DNA of 64,000 nucleotides from Flavobacterium orientale (GTDB taxonomy: Bacteria; Bacteroidota; Bacteroidia; Flavobacteriales; Flavobacteriaceae): the NCBI RefSeq assembly GCF_014638005.1, contig NZ_BMFG01000011.1:1-64000 (forward strand). The letters run 5' to 3'. Of this stretch, positions 34,177-43,414 are shown one piece after another. The position numbers were made by a program, and so were the translations under genes. Position 1 is the first letter of the stretch; every line of letters starts with the position of its first letter. The notes under the pieces are model-generated. The model searched no databases, was not told where the DNA came from, and worked only from the letters and a program-made list of their open reading frames with translations.

Positions 34177-36474
34177 TTACAAACTGACTTTAATGGACTT
34201 AAATCGTTTCTCTTTTTCTTGTGCATCAACTACGGCAACTGCTGCCATGTTGACCATTTCTTCAACACTTGCTCCTAATTGAAATATATGAACCGGTTTG
34301 TCTAATCCCAACATAATTGGCCCTATGGAGTCTACATTATAGAGCTCTTTCAGCATCTTATAATTGATATTTGCCGCTTCTAAATTTGGAAAAATTAACG
34401 TGTTTACTTTTTTTCCTGCTAATTTTGAAAAGGGGAATTTATCTTTGAGCATTTCAGAATTTAAAGCAAAATCCGTTTGAATTTCTCCATCCACAATTAA
34501 ATCAGGATAATATTTATGTAAATAAGCCACAGCTTCTCTCACTTTTACAGCACTTGCATTTTGTGACGAGCCAAAATTAGAATAGGAAACCATAGCGATA
34601 ACCGGTTCCACTCCAAACATGCGAGCAGTTCTGGCTGTCATCAAAGCAATTTTTGCTAAGTCATCCGCACTGGGATCAACATTGATGGCCGTATCCGATA
34701 AAAACATTGGACCGCGTTTGGTCATCATCAAATTAGTGGTTGCAATTCGAGTCACACCCGGAGCTTTATCAATCAACTGCATGATTGGCTTCACAACTGA
34801 CGGATAACTTCGTGAATAACCGGTTATCAAAGCATCTGCTTCGCCTTCATTCACCATCATAGCGGCAAAATAATTGCGTTCTCTCATCCACTTTTGAGCA
34901 TCTAATAAAGTGATGCCTCTTCTTTTTCTGCTTTCCCAAAAGGTCGCAGCGTATTGCAAACGTTTTTCGTCGCATTCACTGGTTTTAGGATCTAGAATTG
35001 GGACATCGGCAAAGAAGCCAATTTCTTCTTTTAACTCTAAAATAATTTCTTTATTTCCCAATAAAATGGGTCTCCCAATGCCTTCTTCCAAAACAATTTG
35101 AGCGGCTTTCAATACATCCAAATGATCGGCTTCGGCAAAAATGATTCGTTTTGGATCTGTTTTAGCTCGGTTGGCCAACAAACGAACAATTTTGTTATCT
35201 GAACCTAAACGTTCTGCTAACTCTTCTTCATATTTGTACCAATCGGTGATGGGATGTTGTGCCACTCCGGAATCCATTGCTGCTTTTGCAACAGCAGGAG
35301 CCACAATCGTAATCAACCTTGGATCAAACGGTTTTGGAATGATATAATCACGACCAAAATTTAATTTGGTTTCGCCATAAGCAATATTCACTTGCTCAGG
35401 AACAGGCATTTTGGCCAATTCAGCTAACGCATGAACGGCAGCCATCTTCATTGCTTCATTAATTTTTGTAGCTCTAACATCCAATGCTCCTCTAAAAATG
35501 TAAGGAAATCCGAGTACATTATTTACTTGGTTAGGATGATCTGAACGACCGGTTGCCATGATAATGTCTTTTCGGGCACTAATGGCAACATTGTAATCGA
35601 TCTCAGGTATAGGGTTTGCCATGGCAAAAACAATAGGATCATTGGCCATTCCTAATAGCATTTCGGGCGTAAGAATGTTTCCGGCTGATAAGCCAAGAAA
35701 CACATCGGCATTAATCAAGGCCGTTTTCAAATCAGTCCCCTTTTTTCCGAAAGTATAGTTGCGTTGTAAGGGCGATAAGTCGGTTCTTTCTATATGAAGG
35801 ACTCCTTCTTTGTCAAACATCACAATGTTTTCTGCTTTAACGCCTAACAATAAATACAAATTCGCACAAGCCAAAGCCGCTGAACCGGCACCGGAAACCA
35901 CTATTTTGATTTCTTCTGCTTTTTTCCCCGCCAATTCTAAAGCATTTAATAATGCCGCCGAAGAAATAATTGCCGTACCGTGTTGGTCGTCATGCATCAC
36001 AGGGATATTTAATTCTTCTACCAATCGGCGTTCGATTTCAAACGATTCCGGAGCCTTAATATCTTCAAGATTAATGCCTCCAAAAGTGGGAGCAATATTT
36101 TTTACGGTTTCGATAAAAGCATCAATATCTTTGGTGCCAACTTCAATATCAAACACATCAATATCGGCAAAAATTTTAAACAACAAAGCCTTTCCTTCCA
36201 TCACAGGTTTTGAGGCTTCCGGACCAATATCGCCTAACCCTAAAACTGCCGTACCATTGGTAATAACGGCAACCAGATTCCCTTTTGCGGTATATTTATA
36301 AACGTTATTGACATCTTTGGCAATCTCCAAACAAGGTTCTGCTACTCCGGGCGAATAAGCTAACGACAAGTCACGTTGGGTAGCATATTTTTTGGTGGGT
36401 ACCACTTGAATTTTACCGGGAGTCGGTTTGGCGTGATACAATAAGGCTTCTCTTCTTTTACTATCTTTATGCAT
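34177..36474 (-). CDS. maeB: NADP-dependent malic enzyme with C-terminal phosphotransacetylase-like domain
   Basis: 765 residues, the MaeB size. It decarboxylates malate to pyruvate with NADP+. The N-terminal malic enzyme part (about 1-430) shows YSPGVAEPCLEIA, the catalytic region VMHDDQHGTAIISSAALLNALEL and the nucleotide-binding VSGAGSAALACANLYLLLG. The C-terminal part (about 430-765) is phosphotransacetylase-like (RRGITLLDAQKWMRERNYFAAMMVNEGEADALITG, NLEAANINYKMLKEL), which in MaeB proteins regulates activity and does not catalyse acetyl transfer. Transcribed alone by position: TACCTTTG at 36510-36503 is a possible -7 element. Confidence 0.95.
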   Translation of the reverse strand: MHKDSKRREALLYHAKPTPGKIQVVPTKKYATQRDLSLAYSPGVAEPCLEIAKDVNNVYKYTAKGNLVAVITNGTAVLGLGDIGPEASKPVMEGKALLFKIFADIDVFDIEVGTKDIDAFIETVKNIAPTFGGINLEDIKAPESFEIERRLVEELNIPVMHDDQHGTAIISSAALLNALELAGKKAEEIKIVVSGAGSAALACANLYLLLGVKAENIVMFDKEGVLHIERTDLSPLQRNYTFGKKGTDLKTALINADVFLGLSAGNILTPEMLLGMANDPIVFAMANPIPEIDYNVAISARKDIIMATGRSDHPNQVNNVLGFPYIFRGALDVRATKINEAMKMAAVHALAELAKMPVPEQVNIAYGETKLNFGRDYIIPKPFDPRLITIVAPAVAKAAMDSGVAQHPITDWYKYEEELAERLGSDNKIVRLLANRAKTDPKRIIFAEADHLDVLKAAQIVLEEGIGRPILLGNKEIILELKEEIGFFADVPILDPKTSECDEKRLQYAATFWESRKRRGITLLDAQKWMRERNYFAAMMVNEGEADALITGYSRSYPSVVKPIMQLIDKAPGVTRIATTNLMMTKRGPMFLSDTAINVDPSADDLAKIALMTARTARMFGVEPVIAMVSYSNFGSSQNASAVKVREAVAYLHKYYPDLIVDGEIQTDFALNSEMLKDKFPFSKLAGKKVNTLIFPNLEAANINYKMLKELYNVDSIGPIMLGLDKPVHIFQLGASVEEMVNMAAVAVVDAQEKEKRFKSIKVSL

Positions 36475-36502
36475 GGTTAAAGGTATTCTTCGAAATGACT
36501 TA

Positions 36503-36510
36503 CAAAGGTA
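36503..36510 (-). promoter_or_regulatory. Possible -7 element of maeB
   Basis: TACCTTTG on the minus strand, exact TAnnTTTG, 28 bases before the ATG. No matching TTG element seen. Confidence 0.4.
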
Positions 36511-36555
36511 AAAGAGTTATGGGAATAAGGAAATTTTATCGGAATTCTTTTGGTG

Positions 36556-36966
36556 TTAATTTTTGGGAATTTTAATAGTAATTCCGGTAAGATAATCTCC
36601 CAGTTTTTTATTTTCCTTATTAACTATTATAAAAATAAAGTACGAGAAAGGACAAATCAGCTCAATGAAATCAAAAGCTCTCCGAATAAAAAGCTTAAAA
36701 AATTTTTGAACACCATATATATCTATATTGTTTTCATATTCTAATTTTAATCCAAATAAAAACTTACCAATTGTTTTGTTAAAAAAAAACTCTTGGGTAC
36801 AAATAACAAAATAATACAAGGCAAAAAAAATATATGTAGGTAAATTAGTTTCTCCTTCTCCATTATTCCATATAAATCCAAAAGGTTCACAGACAATTGC
36901 GAAAACTACCAAATCGAAAAAAGCAGAAAGTACTCTTTTAATTAAGTATTTTAATTTATCATTCAT
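36556..36966 (-). CDS. RDD family membrane protein
   Basis: 136 residues with three predicted membrane segments (about 11-30, 45-58, 103-117). The RDD pattern is visible: KRVLSAFFDLVVFAIV near the start (the Arg-Asp pair of the family), NKTIGKFLFGLKLE in the middle, and RRAFDFIELICPFSYF later, then KKLGDYLTGITI. Function of most RDD proteins is unknown; some act in ion exchange. It lies 25 bases after queG and is the last gene of the ruvB-P450-queG group. Its codons are more AT-rich than those of its neighbours, as is common for small membrane proteins. Confidence 0.82.
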   Translation of the reverse strand: MNDKLKYLIKRVLSAFFDLVVFAIVCEPFGFIWNNGEGETNLPTYIFFALYYFVICTQEFFFNKTIGKFLFGLKLEYENNIDIYGVQKFFKLFIRRAFDFIELICPFSYFIFIIVNKENKKLGDYLTGITIKIPKN

Positions 36967-36991
36967 TAGAAAGAATTATTTAATTTATTTT

Positions 36992-37912
36992 TTACTTTAA
37001 AAAACCCACATTCCTCCTCAACCCCTCCAACTTCGTTCGTTTCAACGCTGAGTTTTTAAACACTTCATTAAAAACCGATGAAGTAATCTCTTCCCAATCT
37101 TTTTTGGTGAAAGAAAGCAATTCAGGACTTGCTTGAAAAAGCGGTTCGTTATGCGATTTTGAAAAACGATTCCAGGGACAAACATCTTGGCATACATCAC
37201 AACCAAAAACCCAATCATCAAATTTTCCTTTCATTTCTGTTGGGATATTTTCTTTTAACTCAATGGTAAAATAGGAGATGCATTTACTTCCGTCAACAAC
37301 ATAGGGTGCAACAATCGCTTCAGTTGGGCAAGCATCAATACAAGCAGTACACGAACCGCAATGGTCCGTCGTTGGATAGTCGTATTCTAATGCTAAATCA
37401 ACAATCAATTCGGCAATAAAATAAAAAGAACCCACTTTTTGAGTAATCAAATTGGTGTTTTTTCCCATCCAACCCAAACCACTTTTGGCAGCCCAAGCTT
37501 TGTCTAACACCGGAGCCGAATCAACAAAAGCTCGTCCGGAAACTTCGCCAATTTCGGTTTGAATAAAATGTAACAATTCTTTCAGTTTTTCTTTTATGAC
37601 AAAATGATAATCTTGTCCGTAGGCATATTTGGAAATTTTATAACTGTCTTCGTTTTGAAATTCAGAAGGATAGTAATTCAGCAACAATGAAATGACGCTT
37701 TTAGCTCCATCAACTAACAAAGTCGGATTCAAACGTGTGTCAAAATGGTTTTCCATATAGCTCATTTGACCGTTCATGTTGTTGTTGAGCCATTTTTCTA
37801 AACGTGGAGCTTCTTCTTCTAAAAATCCCGCCTTGGAAATACCGCATGAGAGAAAACCGAGCCTAATCGCTTCTTGTTTTATGAGTTTTGTATGGTTCTC
37901 TTTCGCATTCAT
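36992..37912 (-). CDS. queG: Epoxyqueuosine reductase
   Basis: 306 residues, normal length. It carries out the last step of queuosine synthesis in tRNA (epoxyqueuosine to queuosine) using cobalamin and two [4Fe-4S] clusters. Both cluster motifs are present: [16 protein letters not shown] with a following Cys ([10 protein letters not shown]), and [13 protein letters not shown]. The N-terminal cobalamin-binding part includes [13 protein letters not shown] and [30 protein letters not shown]. It overlaps the P450 gene by 4 bases (ATGA), so translation is coupled. Assignment firm. Confidence 0.95.
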   Translation of the reverse strand: MNAKENHTKLIKQEAIRLGFLSCGISKAGFLEEEAPRLEKWLNNNMNGQMSYMENHFDTRLNPTLLVDGAKSVISLLLNYYPSEFQNEDSYKISKYAYGQDYHFVIKEKLKELLHFIQTEIGEVSGRAFVDSAPVLDKAWAAKSGLGWMGKNTNLITQKVGSFYFIAELIVDLALEYDYPTTDHCGSCTACIDACPTEAIVAPYVVDGSKCISYFTIELKENIPTEMKGKFDDWVFGCDVCQDVCPWNRFSKSHNEPLFQASPELLSFTKKDWEEITSSVFNEVFKNSALKRTKLEGLRRNVGFLK

Positions 37913-39243
37913 GTTCTGCTCTTAAATTCCAAAATAGCTTTATGAGGTTTCAACGTAATTAAGGGTTTTATTTGAATGGGGTCTTTCTTTTCTACAATTT
38001 CAAATTGTTCAACCAAGGCAATTATGGCTAAAATCATTTCGTACATCGCAAAATTATTCCCAATACACATTCGTGGTCCTGCCCCAAAAGGAAAATAATT
38101 TTTTGAAAACTTGATGTTCTCATCCAGAAAACGTTCCGGAAGAAATGCTTCAGGGTCTTTCCAAAAGTCGGGATGGCGGTGAATTTCATAAACTGAAAAC
38201 AACAATGTGGAGCCTTTTGGCACAACCATTCCGTTAAAAGTATCTTCTTCTACATTCACTCTGTCAATAAAATAGGCTGGCGGATACAATCGCATGGACT
38301 CTTCGATAACTAACTTTGTATAAGCAGCATTTTTTATCCAATGCATGATATCATCCGACTCACTTTTAATATGACGTATTTCTTCTAAAATTTTGGCTTG
38401 AGCTTCAGGGTTTCTAGCTAGTAGTTCCGTTGTAAAAGTTAATGCATTGGAAGTGGTTTCATGACCTGCGGCAAATAAAATTAAAATTTCATCTACCAAC
38501 TGATTTTCTTCCATGCTCGAACCGTCTTCGTATTTTGCACTTAAAAGCATATCCAACAAATCATCATGCTTTGTGTTGCTTTGCTTTCGTTCTTCAACTA
38601 ATCGTCTTAGAATTGTTCTGGAATTTTGAGTCAAATCTAAGTGCTTTTTAGTTTTTCCTGATAAATTAAACCACCAAACCAGAAAAGGTTGTCGCAGTTC
38701 CTGCACTAACATTTGTTGCGTTGCTTCGGTGGTATGTTGCAGTGAAGCAATATCAGCATCAGAAATAGCAATATTAAAAATAGATTTGACAACAGTTTGA
38801 AAGGCCAAATCATTGAAAACCGGAAAAACATCTATTGGTTTTCCGGTTTTGATGTTTTTTAATTCCTCTAAAATCGTATGTTGAATAGTATCCAACAACA
38901 AAATAAGCTGACTTTTATGAAAAGCGGGTTGGATTAATTTGCGTTGTTTTTGCCAATGTTCTCCTTCTGCTGTTAACAATCCTTTTCCAATATATTTGGC
39001 TAAATCTTTTGTTTGAATATAGGATTTGGTATAATTTTTTTGATTCTTTTGAAGTGCATGTTGCAACAATCCGGCATCTCTGCAAAAAAGAACAGATTTA
39101 CCCAAACCAACTTTTAAACGAAAAATATCCCCTAGATTTTTAAAATTTTCAGCATGAAAAGGTAAAGGGTTTTTTAAAATGTTGTTGGCATGATTAAGAA
39201 ACCTAAAAAAAGAAACTTCAGGGATTGAACTGGGTAAACTCAT
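37909..39243 (-). CDS. Cytochrome P450
   Basis: 444 residues, without a membrane anchor, so a soluble bacterial P450. Landmarks in order: I-helix [10 protein letters not shown] (oxygen activation), K-helix ExxR in [10 protein letters not shown], the PERF-type motif in LPERF, and the heme-binding loop [12 protein letters not shown] with the axial Cys at about residue 393. The sequence resembles the fatty-acid or carotenoid-hydroxylating P450 group (CYP102/CYP110-like core) but the substrate cannot be predicted. It lies between ruvB (21 bases) and queG (4-base overlap), an unusual place for a P450, with no redox partner gene in the group. Confidence 0.93.
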   Translation of the reverse strand: MSLPSSIPEVSFFRFLNHANNILKNPLPFHAENFKNLGDIFRLKVGLGKSVLFCRDAGLLQHALQKNQKNYTKSYIQTKDLAKYIGKGLLTAEGEHWQKQRKLIQPAFHKSQLILLLDTIQHTILEELKNIKTGKPIDVFPVFNDLAFQTVVKSIFNIAISDADIASLQHTTEATQQMLVQELRQPFLVWWFNLSGKTKKHLDLTQNSRTILRRLVEERKQSNTKHDDLLDMLLSAKYEDGSSMEENQLVDEILILFAAGHETTSNALTFTTELLARNPEAQAKILEEIRHIKSESDDIMHWIKNAAYTKLVIEESMRLYPPAYFIDRVNVEEDTFNGMVVPKGSTLLFSVYEIHRHPDFWKDPEAFLPERFLDENIKFSKNYFPFGAGPRMCIGNNFAMYEMILAIIALVEQFEIVEKKDPIQIKPLITLKPHKAILEFKSRT

Positions 39244-39264
39244 AGTTTTTTTTATTGCATTTCG

Positions 39265-40290
39265 CTATTCGAACAATCCGCCTTGGATATTTGTTCTAAT
39301 CTTCCCCAAGTGTTTGTATGCTTTGTCTGTTACTTCTCTTCCTCTAGGCGTTCGCATAATAAAACCTTCTTGAATCAAAAACGGTTCATAAACTTCTTCA
39401 ATAGTTTCGCCACTTTCTGAAACAGCCGTTGCCAAAGTTGACAACCCTACCGGACCTCCTTTGAATTTATCAATGATGGTGGTTAAGATTTTATTATCCA
39501 TTTCATCCAAACCATGTGCGTCAACATTCAAGGCTTTTAAAGCATATCTCGCTATTTCAATATCGATTTTTCCATTGCCTTTTATTTGAGCAAAATCTCG
39601 AACTCTACGTAATAAAGCATTAGCAATACGAGGTGTTCCGCGACTTCTACCCGCAATTTCAATTGCAGCTTCCATTGAAATGGGAACTTTAAGAATGGTA
39701 GCACTTCGCTGGACAATTGTCGTTAGCAATTCGGTGTTATAATATTGCAAACGACTTTGTATCCCGAAACGAGCTCTCATGGGTGCGGTTAACAAACCCG
39801 AGCGAGTAGTAGCACCAACTAACGTGAATGGATTGAGATTAAGTTGAACTGTTCTCGCATTGGGACCTGATTCAATCATGATATCAATCTTAAAATCTTC
39901 CATGGCAGAATAAAGGTATTCTTCCACAATTGGACTAAGACGGTGAATTTCGTCAATAAAAAGCACATCCCTATCTTCAAGATTAGTAAGCAAACCGGCT
40001 AAATCGCCTGGTTTATCCAATACCGGACCTGAAGTGATTTTTATACCAACTCCTAATTCATTAGCCAAAATATTTGCCAAAGTAGTTTTTCCTAAACCCG
40101 GAGGTCCATGAAACAGGGTATGATCTAGAGCTTCTTCTCTTTGATTAGCGGCTTCCACAAAAACTTTTAAATTTTCAAGCACTTGATCTTGTCCTGAAAA
40201 ATCATCAAAAGACAAAGGTCTTAACTTTTTTTCTAAGTCAAGTTCGTCAGGATTGTAACCTTTATTTGTAGGATCTAAATAGTCATTCAT
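39265..40290 (-). CDS. ruvB: Holliday junction DNA helicase RuvB
   Basis: 341 residues, normal length. The hexameric AAA+ motor of branch migration. Walker A is [15 protein letters not shown], Walker [10 protein letters not shown], sensor I region [20 protein letters not shown], sensor [21 protein letters not shown], and the winged-helix end has [14 protein letters not shown] and [20 protein letters not shown]. First gene of the ruvB-P450-queG-RDD group. It is separate from ruvA, as often in Bacteroidota. Confidence 0.97.
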   Translation of the reverse strand: MNDYLDPTNKGYNPDELDLEKKLRPLSFDDFSGQDQVLENLKVFVEAANQREEALDHTLFHGPPGLGKTTLANILANELGVGIKITSGPVLDKPGDLAGLLTNLEDRDVLFIDEIHRLSPIVEEYLYSAMEDFKIDIMIESGPNARTVQLNLNPFTLVGATTRSGLLTAPMRARFGIQSRLQYYNTELLTTIVQRSATILKVPISMEAAIEIAGRSRGTPRIANALLRRVRDFAQIKGNGKIDIEIARYALKALNVDAHGLDEMDNKILTTIIDKFKGGPVGLSTLATAVSESGETIEEVYEPFLIQEGFIMRTPRGREVTDKAYKHLGKIRTNIQGGLFE

Positions 40291-40295
40291 AAAAA

Positions 40296-40303
40296 CAAAG
40301 ATA
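40296..40303 (-). promoter_or_regulatory. -7 element of ruvB operon
   Basis: TATCTTTG on the minus strand, exact TAnnTTTG, only 5 bases before the ruvB ATG, so the leader would be extremely short or the true start would be further in. No clear upstream element. Confidence 0.35.
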
Positions 40304-40345
40304 GAAAATGTTTTGGCTTTTGATAGGGTTAGAAAATGATATAAA

Positions 40346-40375
40346 ATAAAAAAACCTTTCCTAAAAGGAAAGGTT
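40346..40375 (-). terminator. Terminator of the act-cta operon
   Basis: AACCTTTCC (40353-40361), 5-base loop, GGAAAGGTT (40367-40375); on the minus strand followed by TTTTTATTTTAT. It lies 29 bases past the oxidase subunit I stop and closes the whole actA-ctaD operon. Confidence 0.85.
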
Positions 40376-40403
40376 CTTTAAATGAATTAATAATACTTAT
40401 ATA

Positions 40404-42206
40404 TTAGTGATGTAATTGCTCTTCATCTTTACCCATTGGTACAGTTTGAGGCACAAAATCTTCATCATGACCCGGTTTACTATAATCATAAGGCCATCTG
40501 TGTACTTCAGGTAAAGCTCCAGGCCAGTTTCCATGTATGTGTTCTACAGGAGCGGTCCATTCTAAAGTGTTAGATCTCCATGGGTTCATTTCAGCTTTCT
40601 TACCATAGAACATACTGTGGAAGAAATTCCAAATAAATACCAATTGGAAAGCACCACCAATTAACGCAAACATGGTAATAATAACGTTTACATTTTGCAA
40701 ATCATCAAACAATGGGAATGCGGTATTAGTATAATAACGTCTTGGTAATCCTGCCATTCCGATAAAGTGCATCGGGAAGAAAACACCATAAGCACATACT
40801 GCAGTAACCCAGAAGTGAATATAACCTAAATTTTTATTTAACATTCTTCCAAACATTCTTGGATACCAATGGTAAATTCCGGCGAACATTCCGTAAAGAG
40901 CAGAAATACCCATTACTAAGTGGAAATGTGCTACTACAAAATACGTATCGTGAACGTTAATGTCTAACGTACTGTCTCCTAAAATGATTCCTGTTAAACC
41001 ACCTGTGATGAAAGTGGACACCAATCCAATTGAAAACAACATCGCAGGATTCAATTGTAAGTTACCTTTCCACAAAGTTGTAATATAGTTAAATGCTTTT
41101 ACTGCCGAAGGAATTGCAATCAATAACGTTGTAAAGGTGAACACAGAACCTAAGAATGGATTCATTCCTGAGATAAACATGTGGTGACCCCAAACAATCG
41201 TAGATAAAAAGGCAATTGCTATAATAGAAGCAATCATCGCACGGTATCCAAAAATTGGTTTACGTGCATTTGTTGCAATAATTTCTGAGGTAATACCTAG
41301 TGCAGGTAATAATACAATATATACTTCAGGGTGACCTAAGAACCAGAATAAGTGTTCAAAAAGTACAGGTGAACCACCTTGATAATGTAAAACTTCACCT
41401 GCAATAAAAATATCCGATAAGAAGAAAGAGGTTCCGAAACTTCTATCAAAAATCAATAAAAGAGCCGCAGATAATAATACTGGGAACGATACAATACCAA
41501 TAATAGCTGTAATAAAGAAAGCCCAAATAGTTAAAGGCAATCTTGTCATTGACATTCCCTTAGTTCTAAGGTTGATAACGGTTACTACATAATTCAAAGA
41601 CCCCATTAATGAAGAAGCGATGAATATTGCCATAGACACTAACCATAAAGTCATTCCTGTTCCTGAACCTGGTATAGCTTGTGGCAACGCACTTAAAGGA
41701 GGATAAATAGTCCAACCTGCTGATGCAGGGCCTGATTCTACAAACAAAGAACAAATCATCACAACACTTGACAAAAAGAACAACCAATAGGAAATCATAT
41801 TAAGAAATCCGGATGCCATATCACGTGCTCCAATTTGCAATGGAATAAGTAAATTACTAAAAGTACCACTCAAACCAGCAGTCAATACAAAGAAAACCAT
41901 AATGGTTCCGTGAATTGTAACCAATGCCAAATAAATATCATTTCGCATTACTCCATTAGGTGCATAATTGTCACCTAAAAGTATATTGAATATTTGAAAC
42001 GATTCTTCCGGCCAAGCCAACTGCATTCTGAACAAAAGAGACATTCCTACACCAATAATACCCATAATCAAACCAGTGATTAGGTATTGTTTAGCAATCA
42101 TTTTATGATCAATACTAAAGATGTACTTTGTTATAAAAGTATCTTTGTGATGATGCTCATGTTCGTGTCCGTGATCGTGATCGTGTGCGTGATCGTGTGC
42201 TGACAT
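40404..42206 (-). CDS. ctaD: Cytochrome c oxidase subunit I
   Basis: 600 residues. The catalytic heme a/heme a3-CuB subunit. The CuB/Tyr-crosslink motif WFLGHPEVYIVLLPALG (also the E of the D-channel end in A1-type oxidases), WGHHMFISGM and HDTYFVVAHFHLVMG carry the metal ligands. Twelve core helices are expected. The first 20 residues contain ten histidines in an H-D/E alternating pattern, and the C-terminus has a hydrophilic extension. The last gene of the operon, followed by a terminator; subunit II precedes it by 31 bases. Assignment firm. Confidence 0.97.
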   Translation of the reverse strand: MSAHDHAHDHDHGHEHEHHHKDTFITKYIFSIDHKMIAKQYLITGLIMGIIGVGMSLLFRMQLAWPEESFQIFNILLGDNYAPNGVMRNDIYLALVTIHGTIMVFFVLTAGLSGTFSNLLIPLQIGARDMASGFLNMISYWLFFLSSVVMICSLFVESGPASAGWTIYPPLSALPQAIPGSGTGMTLWLVSMAIFIASSLMGSLNYVVTVINLRTKGMSMTRLPLTIWAFFITAIIGIVSFPVLLSAALLLIFDRSFGTSFFLSDIFIAGEVLHYQGGSPVLFEHLFWFLGHPEVYIVLLPALGITSEIIATNARKPIFGYRAMIASIIAIAFLSTIVWGHHMFISGMNPFLGSVFTFTTLLIAIPSAVKAFNYITTLWKGNLQLNPAMLFSIGLVSTFITGGLTGIILGDSTLDINVHDTYFVVAHFHLVMGISALYGMFAGIYHWYPRMFGRMLNKNLGYIHFWVTAVCAYGVFFPMHFIGMAGLPRRYYTNTAFPLFDDLQNVNVIITMFALIGGAFQLVFIWNFFHSMFYGKKAEMNPWRSNTLEWTAPVEHIHGNWPGALPEVHRWPYDYSKPGHDEDFVPQTVPMGKDEEQLHH

Positions 42207-42237
42207 AGTTTGAAATTTTATTTTTAATGTCTAATAT

Positions 42238-43395
42238 TTAACGTATTACTTGTGCTAATGAAGAAGTATCTACCACCGTTGAAAGCGTATCGTTAACTTC
42301 TTGCTTAACTTCTACAGGTTGCTGTTGAGCTTTTAAAACTTGTCCGAAAGTTTGCTTTTCTTTCAACCAAGCTTTGAATTCATTTGGTTCAGAAACTACA
42401 ATTTTCATTTGCATGTTGTAGTGTGAACTTCCACAAATCTTATTACATAACAACAAATAATCAAAAGTGTAAGGATCTAAACCTTCTTCACCTTTTGCAT
42501 TTAATGCTTTGCTTTTCTCTGCTCTAATTCTATTGATTTCAGCAACTTTTTCTACCATTTCCTTAGAGTTTCGCATCTCTTCAGTAGTTTTATTAGGCGT
42601 AAAAGCAAACTGTGTAACCATTCCAGGAACACAGTTCATTTGAGCTCTGAAATGAGGCATATAAGCAGAATGTAATACATCTTGAGATCTGAATTTGAAC
42701 ATTACCTTTTTTCCTTTCGGTAAATGCAATTCATTAGCTTGAATATCATCTTGTGCATTAGGGTCAGCAGCATCAACACCTAGAGTATTAATTCCTTCAA
42801 TGTATCTAACATTTGCTTTTCCTAAAACATTATCATCTCCGGCATAACGCACTTCCCAACCAAATTGCTTCGCATAAACTTCAACAATCAGTAAATCTTC
42901 ATTTTCTTCATCAACAAACATAATATTTGTCCAAGCATAAAGTCCATAAAGAATCAATCCGGCAAGCGTAATAGCAGGGATAATACTCCAAATCATTTCT
43001 AACTTATTATTGTCAGCAAAGTATAAGGCGGTGGTTCCTTTTTTTCCTCTGTATTTAAAAGAAAAATAATGAAGTAACGCTTGCGTAATGGTTTGAACGA
43101 AGAAAATCAAAATCATTGAAATCCACATCAAACGATCTACTTCTGCACCATGTTCTGCCGCAGAGTTTGACATCAAAGGAAAGTGACCATACTCAACCAC
43201 ACAAAAAATGGTAGTTAAATAAATGAAAATTAAAAATGCGAACATCAAATAACCATTCACATTATTATCATTGTCATTTGCCACTTGGGAATTATCTACA
43301 TTACTTCCCACTTGAGTTAAATCAAATATTTTGGTCAACTGCCAAATTGCAATTGAAACTAAGGCTATAACAACTAGAACTAACAAACTTGTCAT
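42238..43395 (-). CDS. ctaC: Cytochrome c oxidase subunit II
   Basis: 385 residues. Carries the CuA electron-entry site. Three hydrophobic segments are seen (about 2-20, 48-66, and two between 88 and 160), one more than the usual two. The CuA ligands are visible: VLHSAYMPHF and the C-terminal CNKICGSSHYNMQM (Cys, Cys, His, Met). No heme c motif (CxxCH), so the enzyme is not of the caa3 kind with a fused cytochrome. There is a charged tail (QQPVEVKQEVND). It follows actF by 19 bases; SCO genes for CuA assembly lie in the 15-21 kb block. Confidence 0.95.
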   Translation of the reverse strand: MTSLLVLVVIALVSIAIWQLTKIFDLTQVGSNVDNSQVANDNDNNVNGYLMFAFLIFIYLTTIFCVVEYGHFPLMSNSAAEHGAEVDRLMWISMILIFFVQTITQALLHYFSFKYRGKKGTTALYFADNNKLEMIWSIIPAITLAGLILYGLYAWTNIMFVDEENEDLLIVEVYAKQFGWEVRYAGDDNVLGKANVRYIEGINTLGVDAADPNAQDDIQANELHLPKGKKVMFKFRSQDVLHSAYMPHFRAQMNCVPGMVTQFAFTPNKTTEEMRNSKEMVEKVAEINRIRAEKSKALNAKGEEGLDPYTFDYLLLCNKICGSSHYNMQMKIVVSEPNEFKAWLKEKQTFGQVLKAQQQPVEVKQEVNDTLSTVVDTSSLAQVIR

Positions 43396-43414
43396 CTGTT
43401 TAAATCTTTAAATA

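Noticed and set aside
35810..36301. 163-codon plus-strand open frame opposite maeB
   Set aside because: Antisense shadow with Ile/Ser/Asn-rich sequence mirroring maeB codons; no family features.
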